Assembly: GCF_964355755.1 (NCBI RefSeq) | Contig: NC_092673.1 | Span: 14,947,001 to 15,011,000 of the forward strand | Length of the DNA stretch: 64,000 nucleotides | Reading direction: 5' to 3' | Source of the DNA: Antedon mediterranea | Lineage: Eukaryota; Echinodermata; Crinoidea; Comatulida; Antedonidae | In this document: in pieces, positions 44,334 to 58,016 of the stretch | Layout: every line of letters begins with the position of its first letter | How positions within the stretch are numbered: position 1 is the first letter of the stretch | The notes under the pieces: model-generated | Seen by the model: only the letters and a program-made list of their open reading frames with translations | Databases searched by the model: none | What the model was told of the DNA's origin: nothing | Made by a program: the position numbers and the translations under genes

Positions 44334-44406
44334 GGGGAACTAGCTCAGATGGTAGAGCGCTCGCTTAGCATGTGAGAGGTACCGGGATCAATGCCCGGGT
44401 TCTCCA
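44334..44406 (+). tRNA. tRNA-Ala (AGC)
   Basis: Clean copy, type A leader. Confidence 0.92.
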
Positions 44407-44964
44407 ATAATGTTGGTTAAAGTTTATTACCGGTATTGTTACATTTTTTTGCTGAGATTTTTAACTAATGTATATATTTCATTGTAATAATACTAGTTAC
44501 AATATGAACAGTAACAAAATAGCTACTGGATTCGTGTAATTGTATAGATGGGGAACTAGCTCAGATGGTAGATCGCTCGCTTTGCATGTGAGAGGTACCG
44601 GGATCAATGCCGGGGTTCTCCAATAATGTTGGTTAAAGTTTATTACCGGTACTGTTACATTTTTTTGATGAGATTTTTAACTAATAAATATATTTTATCG
44701 CAACAATACTGGTGACAATATGAACAGTAACAAAAAAGCTACTGGATTCGTGTAATTGTATAGATGGGAAACTAGCTCAGATGGTAGAGCGCTCGCTTAG
44801 CATGTGAGATGTACCGGGTTCTCCAATAATGTTGGTTAAAGTTTATTTCCGGAACTGTCAAATTTTTTGAGATTTTAAACTACTGTATATATTTTATCGC
44901 ATCAATACTGGTGACAATATGAAGATTAATAAAATATCTACTGGTTTCGTGCAATTGTATATAT

Positions 44965-45037
44965 GGGGAACTAGCTCAGATGGTAGAGCGCTCGCTTTGC
45001 ATGTGAGAGGTACCGGGATCAATGCCCGGGTTCTCCA
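44965..45037 (+). tRNA. tRNA-Ala (TGC)
   Basis: Clean copy, type B leader. Confidence 0.92.
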
Positions 45038-45810
45038 ATAATGTTGGTTAAAGTTTATTACCGGTATTGTTACATTTTTTTTCTGAGATTTTTAACTAAT
45101 GTATATATTTCATTGTAATAATACTGGTTACAATATGAACAGTAACAAAATAGCTACTGGATTCTTGTAATTCTACATACGGGGAACTAGCTCAGACGGT
45201 AGAGCGTTCGCTTAGCATATGAGAGGTACCGTGATCATGAATGCCCGGGTTCTCCAATAACGTTGGTTAAAGTTTATTTCCGTTACTGTTACATTTTTTC
45301 AGATTTTTAACTACTGTATATATTTCATCGCAACAATACTGGTGACAATATGAACAGTAACAAAATAGTTACTGGATTCGTGTAATTGTATAGATGGGGA
45401 ACTAGCTCAGATGGTAGAGCGCTCGCTTTGCATGTGAGAGGTACCGGGATCAATGCCGGGGTTCTCCAATAATGTTGGTTAAAGTTTATTACCGGTACTG
45501 TTACATTTTTTTGATGAGATTTTTAACTACTAAATATATTTTATCGCAACAATACTGGTGACAATATGAACAGTAACAAAATAGCTACTGGATTCGTGTA
45601 ATTGTATAGATGGGGAACTAGCTCAGATGGTAGAGCGCTCGCTTAGCATGTGAGATGTACCGGGTTCTCCAATAATGTTGGTTAAAGTTTATTTCCGGTA
45701 CTGTCAAATTTTTTGAGATTTTTAACTACTGTATATATTTCATCGCAACAATACTGGTGACAATATGAACAGTAACAAAATAGCTACTGGATTCGTGTAA
45801 TTGTATAGAT

Positions 45811-45883
45811 GGGGAACTAGCTCAGATGGTAGAGCGCTCGCTTCGCATGTGAGAGGTACCGGGATCAATGCCCGGGTTCTCCA
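45811..45883 (+). tRNA. tRNA-Ala (CGC)
   Basis: Clean copy; 8118 bp after 37693 and sharing its ATAAG flank. Confidence 0.92.
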
Positions 45884-46886
45884 ATAAGTTGGTTAAAGTT
45901 TATTATCGGTACCGTTACATTTTTTTGATGAGATTTTTAAATAATGTATATATTTCATCGTAATAATACTGGTGACAATATGAACAGTAACAAAATAGCT
46001 ACTGGATTCGTGTAATTGTATAGATGGGGAACTAGCTCAGATGGTAGAGCGCTCGCTTAGCATTTGAGAGGTACCGGGATCAATGCCCGGGTTCTCCAAT
46101 AATGTTGGTTAAAGTTTATTACTGGTATTGTTTCATTTTTTTGCTGAGATTTTTAACTAATGTATATATTTCATTGTAATAATACTAGTTATAATATGAA
46201 CAGTAACAAAATAGCTACTGGATTCGTGTAATTGTATAGATGGGGAACTAGCTCAGATGGTAGAGCGCTCGCTTTGCATGTGAGAGGTACCGGGATCAAT
46301 GCCGAGGTTCTCCAATAATGTTGGTTAAAGTTTATTACCGGTACTGTTACATTTTTTTGATGAGATTTTTAACTACTAAATATATTTTATCGCAACAATA
46401 CTGGTGACAATATGAACAGTAACAAAATAGCTACTGGATTCGTGTAATTGTATAGATGGGGAACTAGCTCAGATGGTAGAGCGCTCGCTTAGCATGTGAG
46501 AGGTACCGGGAACAATGCCCGGGTTCTCCAATAATGTTGGTTAAAGTTTATTTCCGGTACTGTAAAATCTTTTGAGATTTTAAAATACTGTATATATTTT
46601 ATCGCATCAATACTGGTGACAAGAATGAAGATTAATAAAATATCTACTGGTTTCGTGCAATTGTATATATTGGGAAGTAGCTCAGATGGTAGAGCGCTCC
46701 CTTCGCATTTGAGAGGTACCGGGATAAATGCCCGGGTTCTCCAGTAATGTTTGTTAAAGTTTATTATCGTTACCGTTAAATTTTTTTGATGAGATTTTTA
46801 ACTAATGTATTTATTTCATCGTAATAATACTGGTGACAATATGAACAGTAACAAAATAGCTACTGGATTCGTGTAATTGTATAGAT

Positions 46887-46959
46887 GGGGAACTAGCTCA
46901 GATGGTAGAGCGCTCGCTTTGCATGTGAGAGGTACCGGGATCAATGCCCGGGTTCTCCA
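46887..46959 (+). tRNA. tRNA-Ala (TGC)
   Basis: Clean copy, type A leader. Confidence 0.92.
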
Positions 46960-47515
46960 ATAATGTTGGTTAAAGTTTATTTTCGGTAATGTTACATTTT
47001 TGCCTGAGATTTTTAACTACTATATATATTTTATCGCAACAATACTGGTGAAAATATGAACAGTAATAACATAGTTATTGGTTTCTTGTAATTCTACATA
47101 CGGGGAACTAGCTCAGACGGTAGAGCGTTCGCTTAGCATATGAGAGGTACCGTGATCATGAATGCCCGGGTTCTCCAATAACGTTGGTTAAAGTTTATTT
47201 CCGTTACTGTTACATTTTTTCAGATTTTTAACTACTGTATATATTTCATCGCAACAATACTGGTGACAATATGAACAGTAACAAAATAGCTACTGGATTC
47301 GTGTAATTGTATAGATGGGGAACTAGCTCAGATGGTAGAGCGCTCGCTTAGCATGTGAGATGTACCGGGTTCTCCAATAATGTTGGTTAAAGTTTATTTC
47401 CGGTACTGTCAAATTTTTTGAGATTTTAAACTACTGTATATATTTTATCGCATCAATACTGGTGACAATATGAAGATTAATAAAATATCTACTGGTTTCG
47501 TGCAATTGTATATAT

Positions 47516-47588
47516 GGGGAACTAGCTCAGATGGTAGAGCGCTCGCTTTGCATGTGAGAGGTACCGGGATCAATGCCCGGGTTCTCCA
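47516..47588 (+). tRNA. tRNA-Ala (TGC)
   Basis: Clean copy, type B leader, after a 60-nt unit. Confidence 0.92.
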
Positions 47589-48576
47589 ATAATGTTGGTT
47601 AAAGTTTATTACCGGTATTGTTACATTTTTTTGCTGAGATTTTTAACTAATGTATATATTTCATTGTAATAATACTGGTTACAATATGAACAGTAACAAA
47701 ATAGCTACTGGATTCGTGTAATTGTATAGATGGGGAACTAGCTCAGATGGTAGAGCGCTCGCTTTGCATGTGAGAGGTACCGGGATCAATGCCGGGGTTC
47801 TCCAATAATGTTGGTTAAAGTTTATTACCGGTACTGTTACATTTTTCGATGTGATTTTTAACAACTAAATATATTTTATCGCAACAATACTGGTGAAAAT
47901 ATGAACAGTAATAAAATAGTTACTGGTTTCTTGTAATTCTACATACGGGGAACTAGCTCAGACGGTAGAGCGTTCGCTTAGCATATGAGAGGTACCGTGA
48001 TCATGAATGCCCGGGTTCTCCAATAACGTTGGTTAAAGTTTATTTCCGTTACTGTTACATTTTTTCAGATTTTTAACTACTGTATATATTTCATCGCAAC
48101 AATACTGGTGACAATATGAACAGTAACAAAATAGCTACTGGATTCGTGTAATTGTATAGATGGGGAACTAGCTCAGATGGTAGAGCGCTCGCTTTGCATG
48201 TGAGAGGTACCGGGATCAATGCCGGGGTTCTCCAATAATGTTGGTTAAAGTTTATTACCGGTACTGTTACATTTTTTTGATGAGATTTTTAACTACTAAA
48301 TATATTTTATCGCAACAATACTGGTGACAATATGAACAGTAACAAAATAGCTACTGGATTCGTGTAATTGTATAGATGGGGAACTAGCTCAGATGGTAGA
48401 GCGCTCGCTTAGTATGTGAGATGTACCGGGTTCTCCAATAATGTTGGTTAAAGTTTATTTCCGGTACTGTCAAATTTTTTGAGATTTTAAACTACTGTAT
48501 ATATTTTATCGCATCAATACTGGTGACAATATGAAGATTAATAAAATATCTACTGGTTTCGTGCAATTGTATATAT

Positions 48577-48649
48577 GGGGAACTAGCTCAGATGGTAGAG
48601 CGCTCGCTTTGCATGTGAGAGGTACCGGGATCAATGCCCGGGTTCTCCA
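48577..48649 (+). tRNA. tRNA-Ala (TGC)
   Basis: Clean copy, type B leader; follows the 60-nt unit with altered anticodon AGT (48378). Confidence 0.92.
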
Positions 48650-48792
48650 ATAATGTTGGTTAAAGTTTATTACCGGTATTGTTACATTTTTTTGCTGAGA
48701 TTTTTAACTAATGTATATATTTCATTGTAATAATACTGGTTACAATATGAACAGTAACAAAATAGCTACTGGATTCGTGTAATTGTATAGAT

Positions 48793-48865
48793 GGGGAACT
48801 AGCTCAGATGGTAGAGCGCTCGCTTTGCATGTGAGAGGTACCGGGATCAATGCCCGGGTTCTCCA
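48793..48865 (+). tRNA. tRNA-Ala (TGC)
   Basis: Clean copy; 7256-bp-offset partner near 41538. Confidence 0.92.
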
Positions 48866-49650
48866 ATAATGTTGGTTAAAGTTTATTTTCGGTAATGTTA
48901 CATTTTTGCCTGAGATTTTTAACTACTATATATATTTTATCGCAACAATACTGGTGAAAATATGAACAGTAATAAAATAGTTACTGGTTTCTTGTAATTC
49001 TACATACGGGGAACTAGCTCAGACGGTAGAGCGTTCGCTTAGCATATGAGAGGTACCGTGATCATGAATGCCCGGGTTCTCCAATAACGTTGGTTAAAGT
49101 TTATTTCCGTTACTGTTACATTTTTTGAGATTTTTAACTACTGTATATATTTCATCGCAACAATACTGGTGACAATATGAACAATAACAAAATAGCTACT
49201 GGATTCGTGTAATTGTATAGACGGGGAACTAGCTCAGAAGGTAGAGCGCTCGCTTTGCATGTGAGAGGTACCGGGATCAATGCCCGGGTTCTCCAATAAT
49301 GTTGGTTAGAGTTTATTTTCGGTAATGTTACATTTTTGCCTGAGATTTTTAACTACTATATATATTTTATCGCAACAATACTGGTGAAAATATGAACAGT
49401 AATAATAGTTACTGGTTTCTTGTAATTCTACATACAGGGAACTAGCTCAGACGGTAGAGCGTTCGCTTAGCATGTGAGAGGTACCGTGATCATGAATGCC
49501 CGGGTTCTCCAATAACGTTGGTTAAAGTTTATTTCCGTTACTGTTACATTTTTTGAGATTTTTAACTACTGTATATATTTCATCGCAACAATACTGGTGA
49601 CAATATGAACAGTAACAAAATAGCTACTGGATTCGTGTAATTGTATAGAT

Positions 49651-49723
49651 GGGGAACTAGCTCAGATGGTAGAGCGCTCGCTTCGCATGTGAGAGGTACC
49701 GGGATCAATGCCCGGGTTCTCCA
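49651..49723 (+). tRNA. tRNA-Ala (CGC)
   Basis: Clean copy with AATATG 3' flank. Confidence 0.92.
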
Positions 49724-50941
49724 ATATGTTGGTTAAAGTTTATTATCGGTACCGTTACATTTTTTTGATGAGATTTTTAAATAATGTATATATTTCATCG
49801 TAATAATACTGGTGACAATATGAACAGTAACAAAATAGCTACTGGATTCGTGTAATTGTATAGATGGGGAACTAGCTCAGATGGTAGAGCGCTCGCTTAG
49901 CATTTGAGAGGTACCGGGATCAATGCCCGGGTTCTCCAATAATGTTGGTTAAAGTTTATTACTGGTATTGTTTCATTTTTTTGCTGAGATTTTTAACTAA
50001 TGTATATATTTCATTGTAATAATACTAGTTATAATATAAACAGTAACAAAATAGCTACTGGATTCGTGTAATTGTATAGATGGGGAACTAGCTCAGATGG
50101 TAGAGCGCTCGCTTTGCATGTGAGAGGTACCGGGATCAATGCCGGGGTTCTCCAATAATGTTGGTTAAAGTTTATTACCGGTACTGTTACATTTTTTTGA
50201 TGAGATTTTTAACTACTAAATATATTTTATCGCAACAATACTGGTGACAATATGAACAGTAACAAAATAGCTACTGGATTCGTGTAATTGTATAGATGGG
50301 GAACTAGCTCAGATGGTAGAGCGCTCGCTTAGCATGTGAGAGGTACCGGGAACAATGCCCGGGTTCTCCAATAATGTTGGTTAAAGTTTATTTCCGGTAC
50401 TGTAAAATCTTTTGAGATTTTAAAATACTGTATATATTTTATCGCATCAATACTGGTGACAATAATGAAGATTAATAAAATATCTACTGGTTTCGTGCAA
50501 TTGTATATGTTGGGAAGTAGCTCAGATGGTAGAGCGCTCCCTTCGCATTTGAGAGGTACCGGGATAAATGCCCGGGTTCTCCAGTAATGTTTGTTAAAGT
50601 TTATTATCGTTACCGTTACATTTTTTTGATGAGATTTTTAACTAATGTATATATTTCATCGCAAAAATACTGGTGACAATATGAACAGTAACAAAATAGC
50701 TACTGGATTCGTGTAATTGTATAGATGGGGAACTAGCTCAGATGGTAGAGCACTCGCTTCGCATGTGAGCGGTACCGGGATCAATGCTCGGGTTCTCCAA
50801 TATGTTGGTTAAAGTTTATTATCGGTACCGTTACATTTTTTTGATGAGATTTTTAAATAATGTATATATTTCATCGCAACAATACTGGTGACAATATGTA
50901 CAGTAACAAAATAGCTACTGGATTCGTGTAATTGTATAGAT

Positions 50942-51014
50942 GGGGAACTAGCTCAGATGGTAGAGCGCTCGCTTTGCATGTGAGAGGTACCGGGATCAAT
51001 GCCCGGGTTCTCCA
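50942..51014 (+). tRNA. tRNA-Ala (TGC)
   Basis: Clean copy; duplicate partner of 43689. Confidence 0.92.
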
Positions 51015-51371
51015 ATAATGTTGGTTAGAGTTTATTTTCGGTAATGTTACATTTTTGCCATAGATTTTTAACTACTATATATATTTTATCGCAACAATAC
51101 TGGTGAAAATATGAATAGTAATAAAATAGTTACTGGTTTCTTGTAATTCTACATACGGGGAACTAGCTCAGACGGTAGAGCGTTCGCTTAGCATATGAGA
51201 GGTACCGTGATCATGAATGCCCGGGTTCTCCAATAACGTTGGTTAAAGTTTATTTCCGTTACTGTTACATTTTTTGAGATTTTTAACTACTGTATATATT
51301 TCATCGCAACAATACTGGTGACAATATGAACAGTAACAAAATAGCTACTGGATTCGTGTAATTGTATAGAT

Positions 51372-51444
51372 GGGGAACTAGCTCAGATGGTAGAGCGCTC
51401 GCTTCGCATGTGAGAGGTACCGGGATCAATGCCCGGGTTCTCCA
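51372..51444 (+). tRNA. tRNA-Ala (CGC)
   Basis: Clean copy; duplicate partner of 44119. Confidence 0.92.
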
Positions 51445-51586
51445 ATATGTTGGTTAAAGTTGATTATCGGTACCGTTACATTTTTTTGATGAGATTTTTA
51501 AATAATGTATATATTTCATCGTAATAATACTGGTGACAATATGAACAGTAACAAAATAGCTACTGGATTCGTGTAATTGTATAGAT

Positions 51587-51659
51587 GGGGAACTAGCTCA
51601 GATGGTAGAGCACTCGCTTAGCATGTGAGAGGTACCGGGATCAATGCCCGGGTTCTCCA
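51587..51659 (+). tRNA. tRNA-Ala (AGC)
   Basis: A at position 26, otherwise consensus; partner of 44334. Confidence 0.85.
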
Positions 51660-52018
51660 ATAATGTTGGTTAAAGTTTATTACCGGTATTGTTACATTTT
51701 TTTGCTGAGATTTTTAACTAATGTATATATTTCATTGTAATAATACTAGTTACAATATGAACAGTAACAAAATAGCTACTGGATTCGTGTAATTGTATAG
51801 ATGGGGAACTAGCTCAGATGGTAGAGCGCTCGCTTTGCATGTGAGAGGTACCGGGATCAATGCCGGGGTTCTCCAATAATGTTGGTTAAAGTTTATTACC
51901 GGTACTGTTACATTTTTTTGATGAGATTTTTAACTACTAAATATATTTTATCGCAACAATACTGGTGACAATATGAACAGTAACAAAAAAGCTACTGGAT
52001 TCGTGTAATTGTATAGAT

Positions 52019-52084
52019 GGGAAACTAGCTCAGATGGTAGAGCGCTCGCTTAGCATGTGAGATGTAGGCCTACCGGGTTCTCCA
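52019..52084 (+). pseudogene. 60-nt-class AGC unit with GGCCTA insertion
   Basis: Same as 44766-44825 except that GATGTACCGGG has become GATGTAGGCCTACCGGG. Six bases were gained at a TA, making TAGGCCTA at 52065-52072. Confidence 0.9.
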
Positions 52085-52442
52085 ATAATGTTGGTTAAAG
52101 TTTATTTCCGGTACTGTCAAATTTTTTGAGATTTTAAACTACTGTATATATTTTATCGCATCAATACTGGTGACAATAATCAAGATTAATAAAATATCTA
52201 CTGGTTTCGTGCAATTGTATATATTGGGAAGTAGCTCAGATGGTAGAGCGCTCGCTTCGCATTTGAGAGGTGCCGGGATAAATGCCAGGGTTCTCCAGTA
52301 ATGTTGGTTAAAGTTTATTATCGTTTACCGTTACATTTTTTTTGATGAGATTTTTAACTAATGTATTTATTTCATCGTAATAATACTGGTGACAATATGA
52401 ACAGTAACAAAATAGCTACTGGATTCGTGTAATTGTATAGAT

Positions 52443-52515
52443 GGGGAACTAGCTCAGATGGTAGAGCGCTCGCTTTGCATGTGAGAGGTACCGGGATCAA
52501 TACCCGGGTTCTCCA
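52443..52515 (+). tRNA. tRNA-Ala (TGC), variant
   Basis: T loop ATCAATA (position 60 changed); stems intact. Confidence 0.82.
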
Positions 52516-52872
52516 ATAATGTTGGTTAAAGTTTATTTTCGGTAATGTTACATTTTTGCCTGAGATTTTTAACTACTATATATATTTTATCGCAACAATA
52601 CTGGTGAAAATATGAACAGTAATAAAATAGTTACTGGTTTCTTGTAATTCTACATACGGGGAACTAGCTCAGACGGTAGAGCGTTCGCTTAGCATATGAG
52701 AGGTACCGTGATCATGAATGCCCGGGTTCTCCAATAACGTTGGTTAAAGTTTATTTCCGTTACTGTTACATTTTTTGAGATTTTTAACTACTGTATATAT
52801 TTCATCGCAACAATACTGGTGACAATATGAACAATAACAAAATAGCTACTGGATTCGTGTAATTGTATAGAC

Positions 52873-52945
52873 GGGGAACTAGCTCAGATGGTAGAGCGCT
52901 CGCTTTGCATGTGAGAGGTACCGGGATCAATGCCCGGGTTCTCCA
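52873..52945 (+). tRNA. tRNA-Ala (TGC)
   Basis: Clean copy; TATAGAC leader. Confidence 0.92.
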
Positions 52946-53300
52946 ATAATGTTTGTTAGAGTTTATTTTCGGTAATGTTACATTTTTGCCTGAGATTTTT
53001 AACTACTATATATATTTTATCGCAACAATACTGGTGAAAATATGAACAGTAATAATAGTTACTGGTTTCTTGTAATTCTACATACGGGGAACTAGCTCAG
53101 ACGGTAGAGCGTTCGCTTAGCATATGAGAGGTACCGTGATCATGAATGCCCGGGTTCTCCAATAACGTTGGTTAAAGTTTATTTCCGTTACTGTTACATT
53201 TTTTGAGATTTTTAACTACTGTATATATTTCATCGCAACAATACTGGTGACAATATGAACAGTAACAAAATAGCTACTGGATTCGTGTAATTGTATAGAT

Positions 53301-53373
53301 GGGGAACTAGCTCAGATGGTAGAGCGCTCGCTTCGCATGTGAGAGGTACCGGGATCAATGCCCGGGTTCTCCA
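53301..53373 (+). tRNA. tRNA-Ala (CGC)
   Basis: Clean copy with AATATG 3' flank. Confidence 0.92.
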
Positions 53374-53731
53374 ATATGTTGGTTAAAGTTTATTATCGGT
53401 ACTGTTACATTTTTGCCTGAGATTTTAAAATACTGTATATATTTTATCGCATCAATACTGGTGACAATAATGAAGATTAATAAAATATCTACTGGTTTCG
53501 TGCAATTGTATATATTGGGAAGTAGCTCAGATGGTAGAGCGCTCCCTTCGCATTTGAGAGGTACCGGGATAAATGCCCGGGTTCTCCAGTAATGTTTTTT
53601 AAAGTTTATTATCGTTACCGTTACATTTTTTTGATGAGATTTTTAACTAATGTATTTATTTCATCGTAATAATACTGGTGACAATATGAACAGTAACAAA
53701 ATAGCTACTGGATTCGTGTAATTGTAAAGAT

Positions 53732-53804
53732 GGGGAACTAGCTCAGATGGTAGAGTGCTCGCTTTGCATGTGAGAGGTACCGGGATCAATGCCCGGGTTC
53801 TCCA
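53732..53804 (+). tRNA. tRNA-Ala (TGC), variant
   Basis: GAGTGCTC changes the last D-stem base; leader TGTAAAGAT. Confidence 0.78.
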
Positions 53805-54576
53805 ATAATGTTGGTTAAAGTTTATTTTCGGTAATGTTACATTTTTGCCTGAGATTTTTAACTACTATATATATTTTATCGCAACAATACTGGTGAAAAT
53901 ATGAACAGTAATAAAATAGTTACTGGTTTCTTGTAATTCTACATTCGGGGAACTAGCTCAGACGGTAGAGCGTTCGCTTAGCATATGAGAGGTACCGTGA
54001 TCATGAATGCCCGGGTTCTCCAATAACGTTGGTTAAAGTTTATTTCCGTTACTGTTACATTTTTTCAGATTTTTAACTACTGTATATATTTCATCGCAAC
54101 AATACTGGTGACAATATGAACAGTAACAAAATAGCTACTGGATTCGTGTAATTGTATAGATGGGGAACTAGCTCAGATGGTAGAGCGCTCGCTTTGCATG
54201 TGAGAGGTACCGGGATCAATGCCGGGGTTCTCCAATAATGTTGGTTAAAGTTTATTACCGCTACTGTTACATTTTTTTGATGAGATTTTTAACTACTAAA
54301 TATATTTTATCGCAACAATACTGGTGACAATATGAACAGTAACAAAATAGCTACTGGATTCGTGTAATTGTATAGATGGGGAACTAGCTCAGATGGTAGA
54401 GCGCTCGCTTAGCATGTGAGATGTACCGGGTTCTCCAATAATGTTGGTTAAAGTTTATTTCCGGTACTGTCAAATTTTTTGAGATTTTAAACTACTGTAT
54501 ATATTTTATCGCATCAATACTGGTGACAATATGAAGATTAATAAAATATCTACTGGTTTCGTGCAATTGTATATAT

Positions 54577-54649
54577 GGGGAACTAGCTCAGATGGTAGAG
54601 CGCTCGCTTTGCATGTGAGAGGTACCGGGACCAATGCCCGGGTTCTCCA
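54577..54649 (+). tRNA. tRNA-Ala (TGC), variant
   Basis: T loop ACCAATG alters position 55; stems intact. Confidence 0.75.
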
Positions 54650-55007
54650 ATAATGTTGGTTAAAGTTTATTACCGGTATTGTTACATTTTTTTGCTGAGA
54701 TTTTTAACTAATGTATATATTTCATTGTAATAATACTGGTTACAATATGAACAGTAACAAAATAGCTACTGGATTCGTGTAATTGTATAGATGGGGAACT
54801 AGCTCAGATGGTAGAGCGCTCGCTTTGCATGTGAGAGGTACCGGGATCAATGCCGGGGTTCTCCAATAATGTTGGTTAAAGTTTATTACCGGTACTGTTA
54901 CATTTTTTGATGTGATTTTTAACTACTAAATATATTTTATCGCAACAATACTGGTGACAATATGAACAGTAACAAAATAGCTACTGGATTCGTGTAATAG
55001 TATAGAT

Positions 55008-55080
55008 GGGGAACTAGCTCAGATGGTAGAGCGCTCGCTTAGCATGTGAGAGGTACCGGGATCAATGCCCGGGTTCTCCA
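55008..55080 (+). tRNA. tRNA-Ala (AGC)
   Basis: Clean copy with AATAGTATAGAT leader. Confidence 0.92.
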
Positions 55081-55437
55081 ATAATGTTGGTTAAAGTTTA
55101 TTTCCGGTACTGTAAAATTTTTTGAGATTTTAAACTACTGTATATATTTTATCGCATCAATACTGGTGACAATAATCAAGATTAATAAAATATCTACTGG
55201 TTTCGTGCATTTGTATATATTGGGAAGTAGCTCAGATGGTAGAGCGCTCGCTTCGCATTTGAGAGGTGCCGGGATAAATGCCCGGGTTCTCCAGTAATGT
55301 TGGTTAAAGTTTATTATCGTTACCGTTACATTTTTTTTGATGAGATTTTTAACTAATGTATTTATTTCATCGTAATAATACTGGTGACAATATGAACAGT
55401 AACAAAATAGCTACTGGATTCGTGTAATTGTATAGAT

Positions 55438-55510
55438 GGGGAACTAGCTCAGATGGTAGAGCGCTCGCTTTGCATGTGAGAGGTACCGGGATCAATGCCC
55501 GGGTTCTCCA
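55438..55510 (+). tRNA. tRNA-Ala (TGC)
   Basis: Clean copy; 6645 bp after 48793. Confidence 0.92.
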
Positions 55511-55867
55511 ATAATGTTGGTTAAAGTTTATTTTCGGTAATGTTACATTTTTGCCTGAGATTTTTAACTACTATATATATTTTATCGCAACAATACTGGT
55601 GAAAATATGAACAGTAATAAAATAGTTACTGGTTTCTTGTAATTCTACATACGGGGAACTAGCTCAGACGGTAGAGCGTTCGCTTAGCATATGAGAGGTA
55701 CCGTGATCATGAATGCCCGGGTTCTCCAATGACGTTGGTTAAAGTTTATTTCCGTTACTGTTACATTTTTTGAGATTTTTAACTACTGTATATATTTCAT
55801 CGCAACAATACTGGTGACAATATGAACAATAACAAAATAGCTACTGGATTCGTGTAATTGTATAGAC

Positions 55868-55940
55868 GGGGAACTAGCTCAGATGGTAGAGCGCTCGCTT
55901 TGCATGTGAGAGGTTCCGGGATCAATGCCCGGGTTCTCCA
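55868..55940 (+). tRNA. tRNA-Ala (TGC), variant
   Basis: Variable loop AGGTT; stems intact. Confidence 0.85.
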
Positions 55941-56295
55941 ATAATGTTGGTTAGAGTTTATTTTCGGTAATGTTACATTTTTGCCTGAGATTTTTAACTA
56001 CTATATATATTTTATCGCAACAATACTGGTGAAAATATGAACAGTAATAATAGTTACTGGTTTCTTGTAATTCTACATACGGGGAACTAGCTCAGACGGT
56101 AGAGCGTTCGCTTAGCATATTAGAAGTACCGTGATCATGAATGCCCGGGTTCTCCAATAACGTTGGTTAAAGTTTATTTCCGTTACTGTTACATTTTTTG
56201 AGATTTTTAACTACTGTATATATTTCATCGCAACAATACTGGTGACAATATGAACAGTAACAAAATAGCTACTGGATTCGTGTAATTGTATAGAT

Positions 56296-56368
56296 GGGGG
56301 ACTAGCTCAGATGGTAGAGCGCTCGCTTCGCATGTGAGAGGTACCGGGATCAATGCCCGGGTTCTCCA
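56296..56368 (+). tRNA. tRNA-Ala (CGC), variant
   Basis: Acceptor GGGGGAC: G5-T68 wobble replaces an A-T pair. Confidence 0.8.
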
Positions 56369-57371
56369 ATATGTTGGTTAAAGTTTATTATCGGTACCGT
56401 TACATTTTTTTGATGAGATTTTTAAATAATGTATATATTTCATCGTAATAATACTGGTGACAATATGAACAGTAACAAAATAGCTACTGGATTCGTGTAA
56501 TTGTATAGATGGGGAACTAGCTCAGATGGTAGAGCGCTCGCTTAGCATTTGAGAGGTACCGGGATCAATGCCCGGGTTCTCCAATAATGTTGGTTAAAGT
56601 TTATTACTGGTATTGTTTCATTTTTTTGCTGAGATTTTTAACTAATGTATATATTTCATTGTAATAATACTAGTTATAATATGAACAGTAACAAAATAGC
56701 TACTGGATTCGTGTAATTGTATAGATGGGGAACTAGCTCAGATGGTAGAGCGCTCGCTTTGCATGTGAGAGGTACCGGGATCAATGCCGGGGTTCTCCAA
56801 TAATGTTGGTTAAAGTTTATTACCGGTACTGTTACATTTTTTTGATGAGATTTTTAACTACTAAATATATTTTATCGCAACAATACTGGTGACAATATGA
56901 ACAGTAACAAAATAGCTACTGGATTCGTGTAATTGTATAGATGGGAAACTAGCTCAGATGGTAGAGCGCTCACTTAGCATGTGAGAGGTACCGGGAACAA
57001 TGCCCGGGTTCTCCAATAATGTTGGTTAAAGTTTATTTCCGGTACTGTAAAATCTTTTGAGATTTTAAAATACTGTATATATTTTATCGCATCAATACTG
57101 GTGACAATAATGAAGATTAATAAAATATCTACTGGTTTCGTGCAATTGTATATATTGGGAAGTAGCTCAGATGGTAGAGCGCTCCCTTCGCATTTGAGAG
57201 GTACCGGGATAAATGCCCGGGTTCTCCAGTAATGTTTGTTAAAGTTTATTATCGTTACCGTTACATTTTTTTGATGAGATTTTTAACTAATGTATTTTTG
57301 TCATCGTAATAATACTGGTGACAATATGAACAGTAACAAAATAGCTACTGGATTCGTGTAATTGTATAGAT

Positions 57372-57444
57372 GGGGAACTAGCTCAGATGGTAGAGCGCTC
57401 GCTTTGCATGTGAGAGGTACCGGGATCAATGCCCGGGTTCTCCA
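57372..57444 (+). tRNA. tRNA-Ala (TGC)
   Basis: Clean copy, type A leader. Confidence 0.92.
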
Positions 57445-57801
57445 ATAATGTTGGTTAAAGTTTATTTTCGGTAATGTTACATTTTTGCCTGAGATTTTTA
57501 ACTACTATATATATTTTATCGCAACAATACTGGTGAAAATATGAACAGTAATAAAATAGTTACTGGTTTCTTGTAATTCTACATACGGGGAACTAGCTCA
57601 GACGGTAGAGCGTTCGCTTAGCATATGAGAGGTACCGTGATCATGAATGCCCGGGTTCTCCAATAACGTTGGTTAAAGTTTATTTCCGTTACTGTTACAT
57701 TTTTTCAGATTTTTAACTACTGTATATATTTCATCGCAACAATACTGGTGACAATATGAAGAGTAACAAAATAGCTACTGGATTCGTGTAATTGTATAGA
57801 T

Positions 57802-57874
57802 GGGGAACTAGCTCAGATGCTAGAGCGCTCGCTTCGCATGTGAGAGGTACCGGGATCGATGCCCGGGTTCTCCA
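57802..57874 (+). tRNA. tRNA-Ala (CGC)
   Basis: T loop ATCGATG, the form usual in animal tRNA-Ala; one change in the D loop (GATGCTAGAGC). Confidence 0.85.
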
Positions 57875-58016
57875 ATATGTTGGTTAAAGTTTATTATCGG
57901 TACCGTTACATTTTTTTGATGAGATTTTTAAATAATGTATATATTTCATCGTAATAATACTGGTGACAATATGAATAGTAACAAAATAGCTACTGGATTC
58001 GAGTAATTGTATAGAT

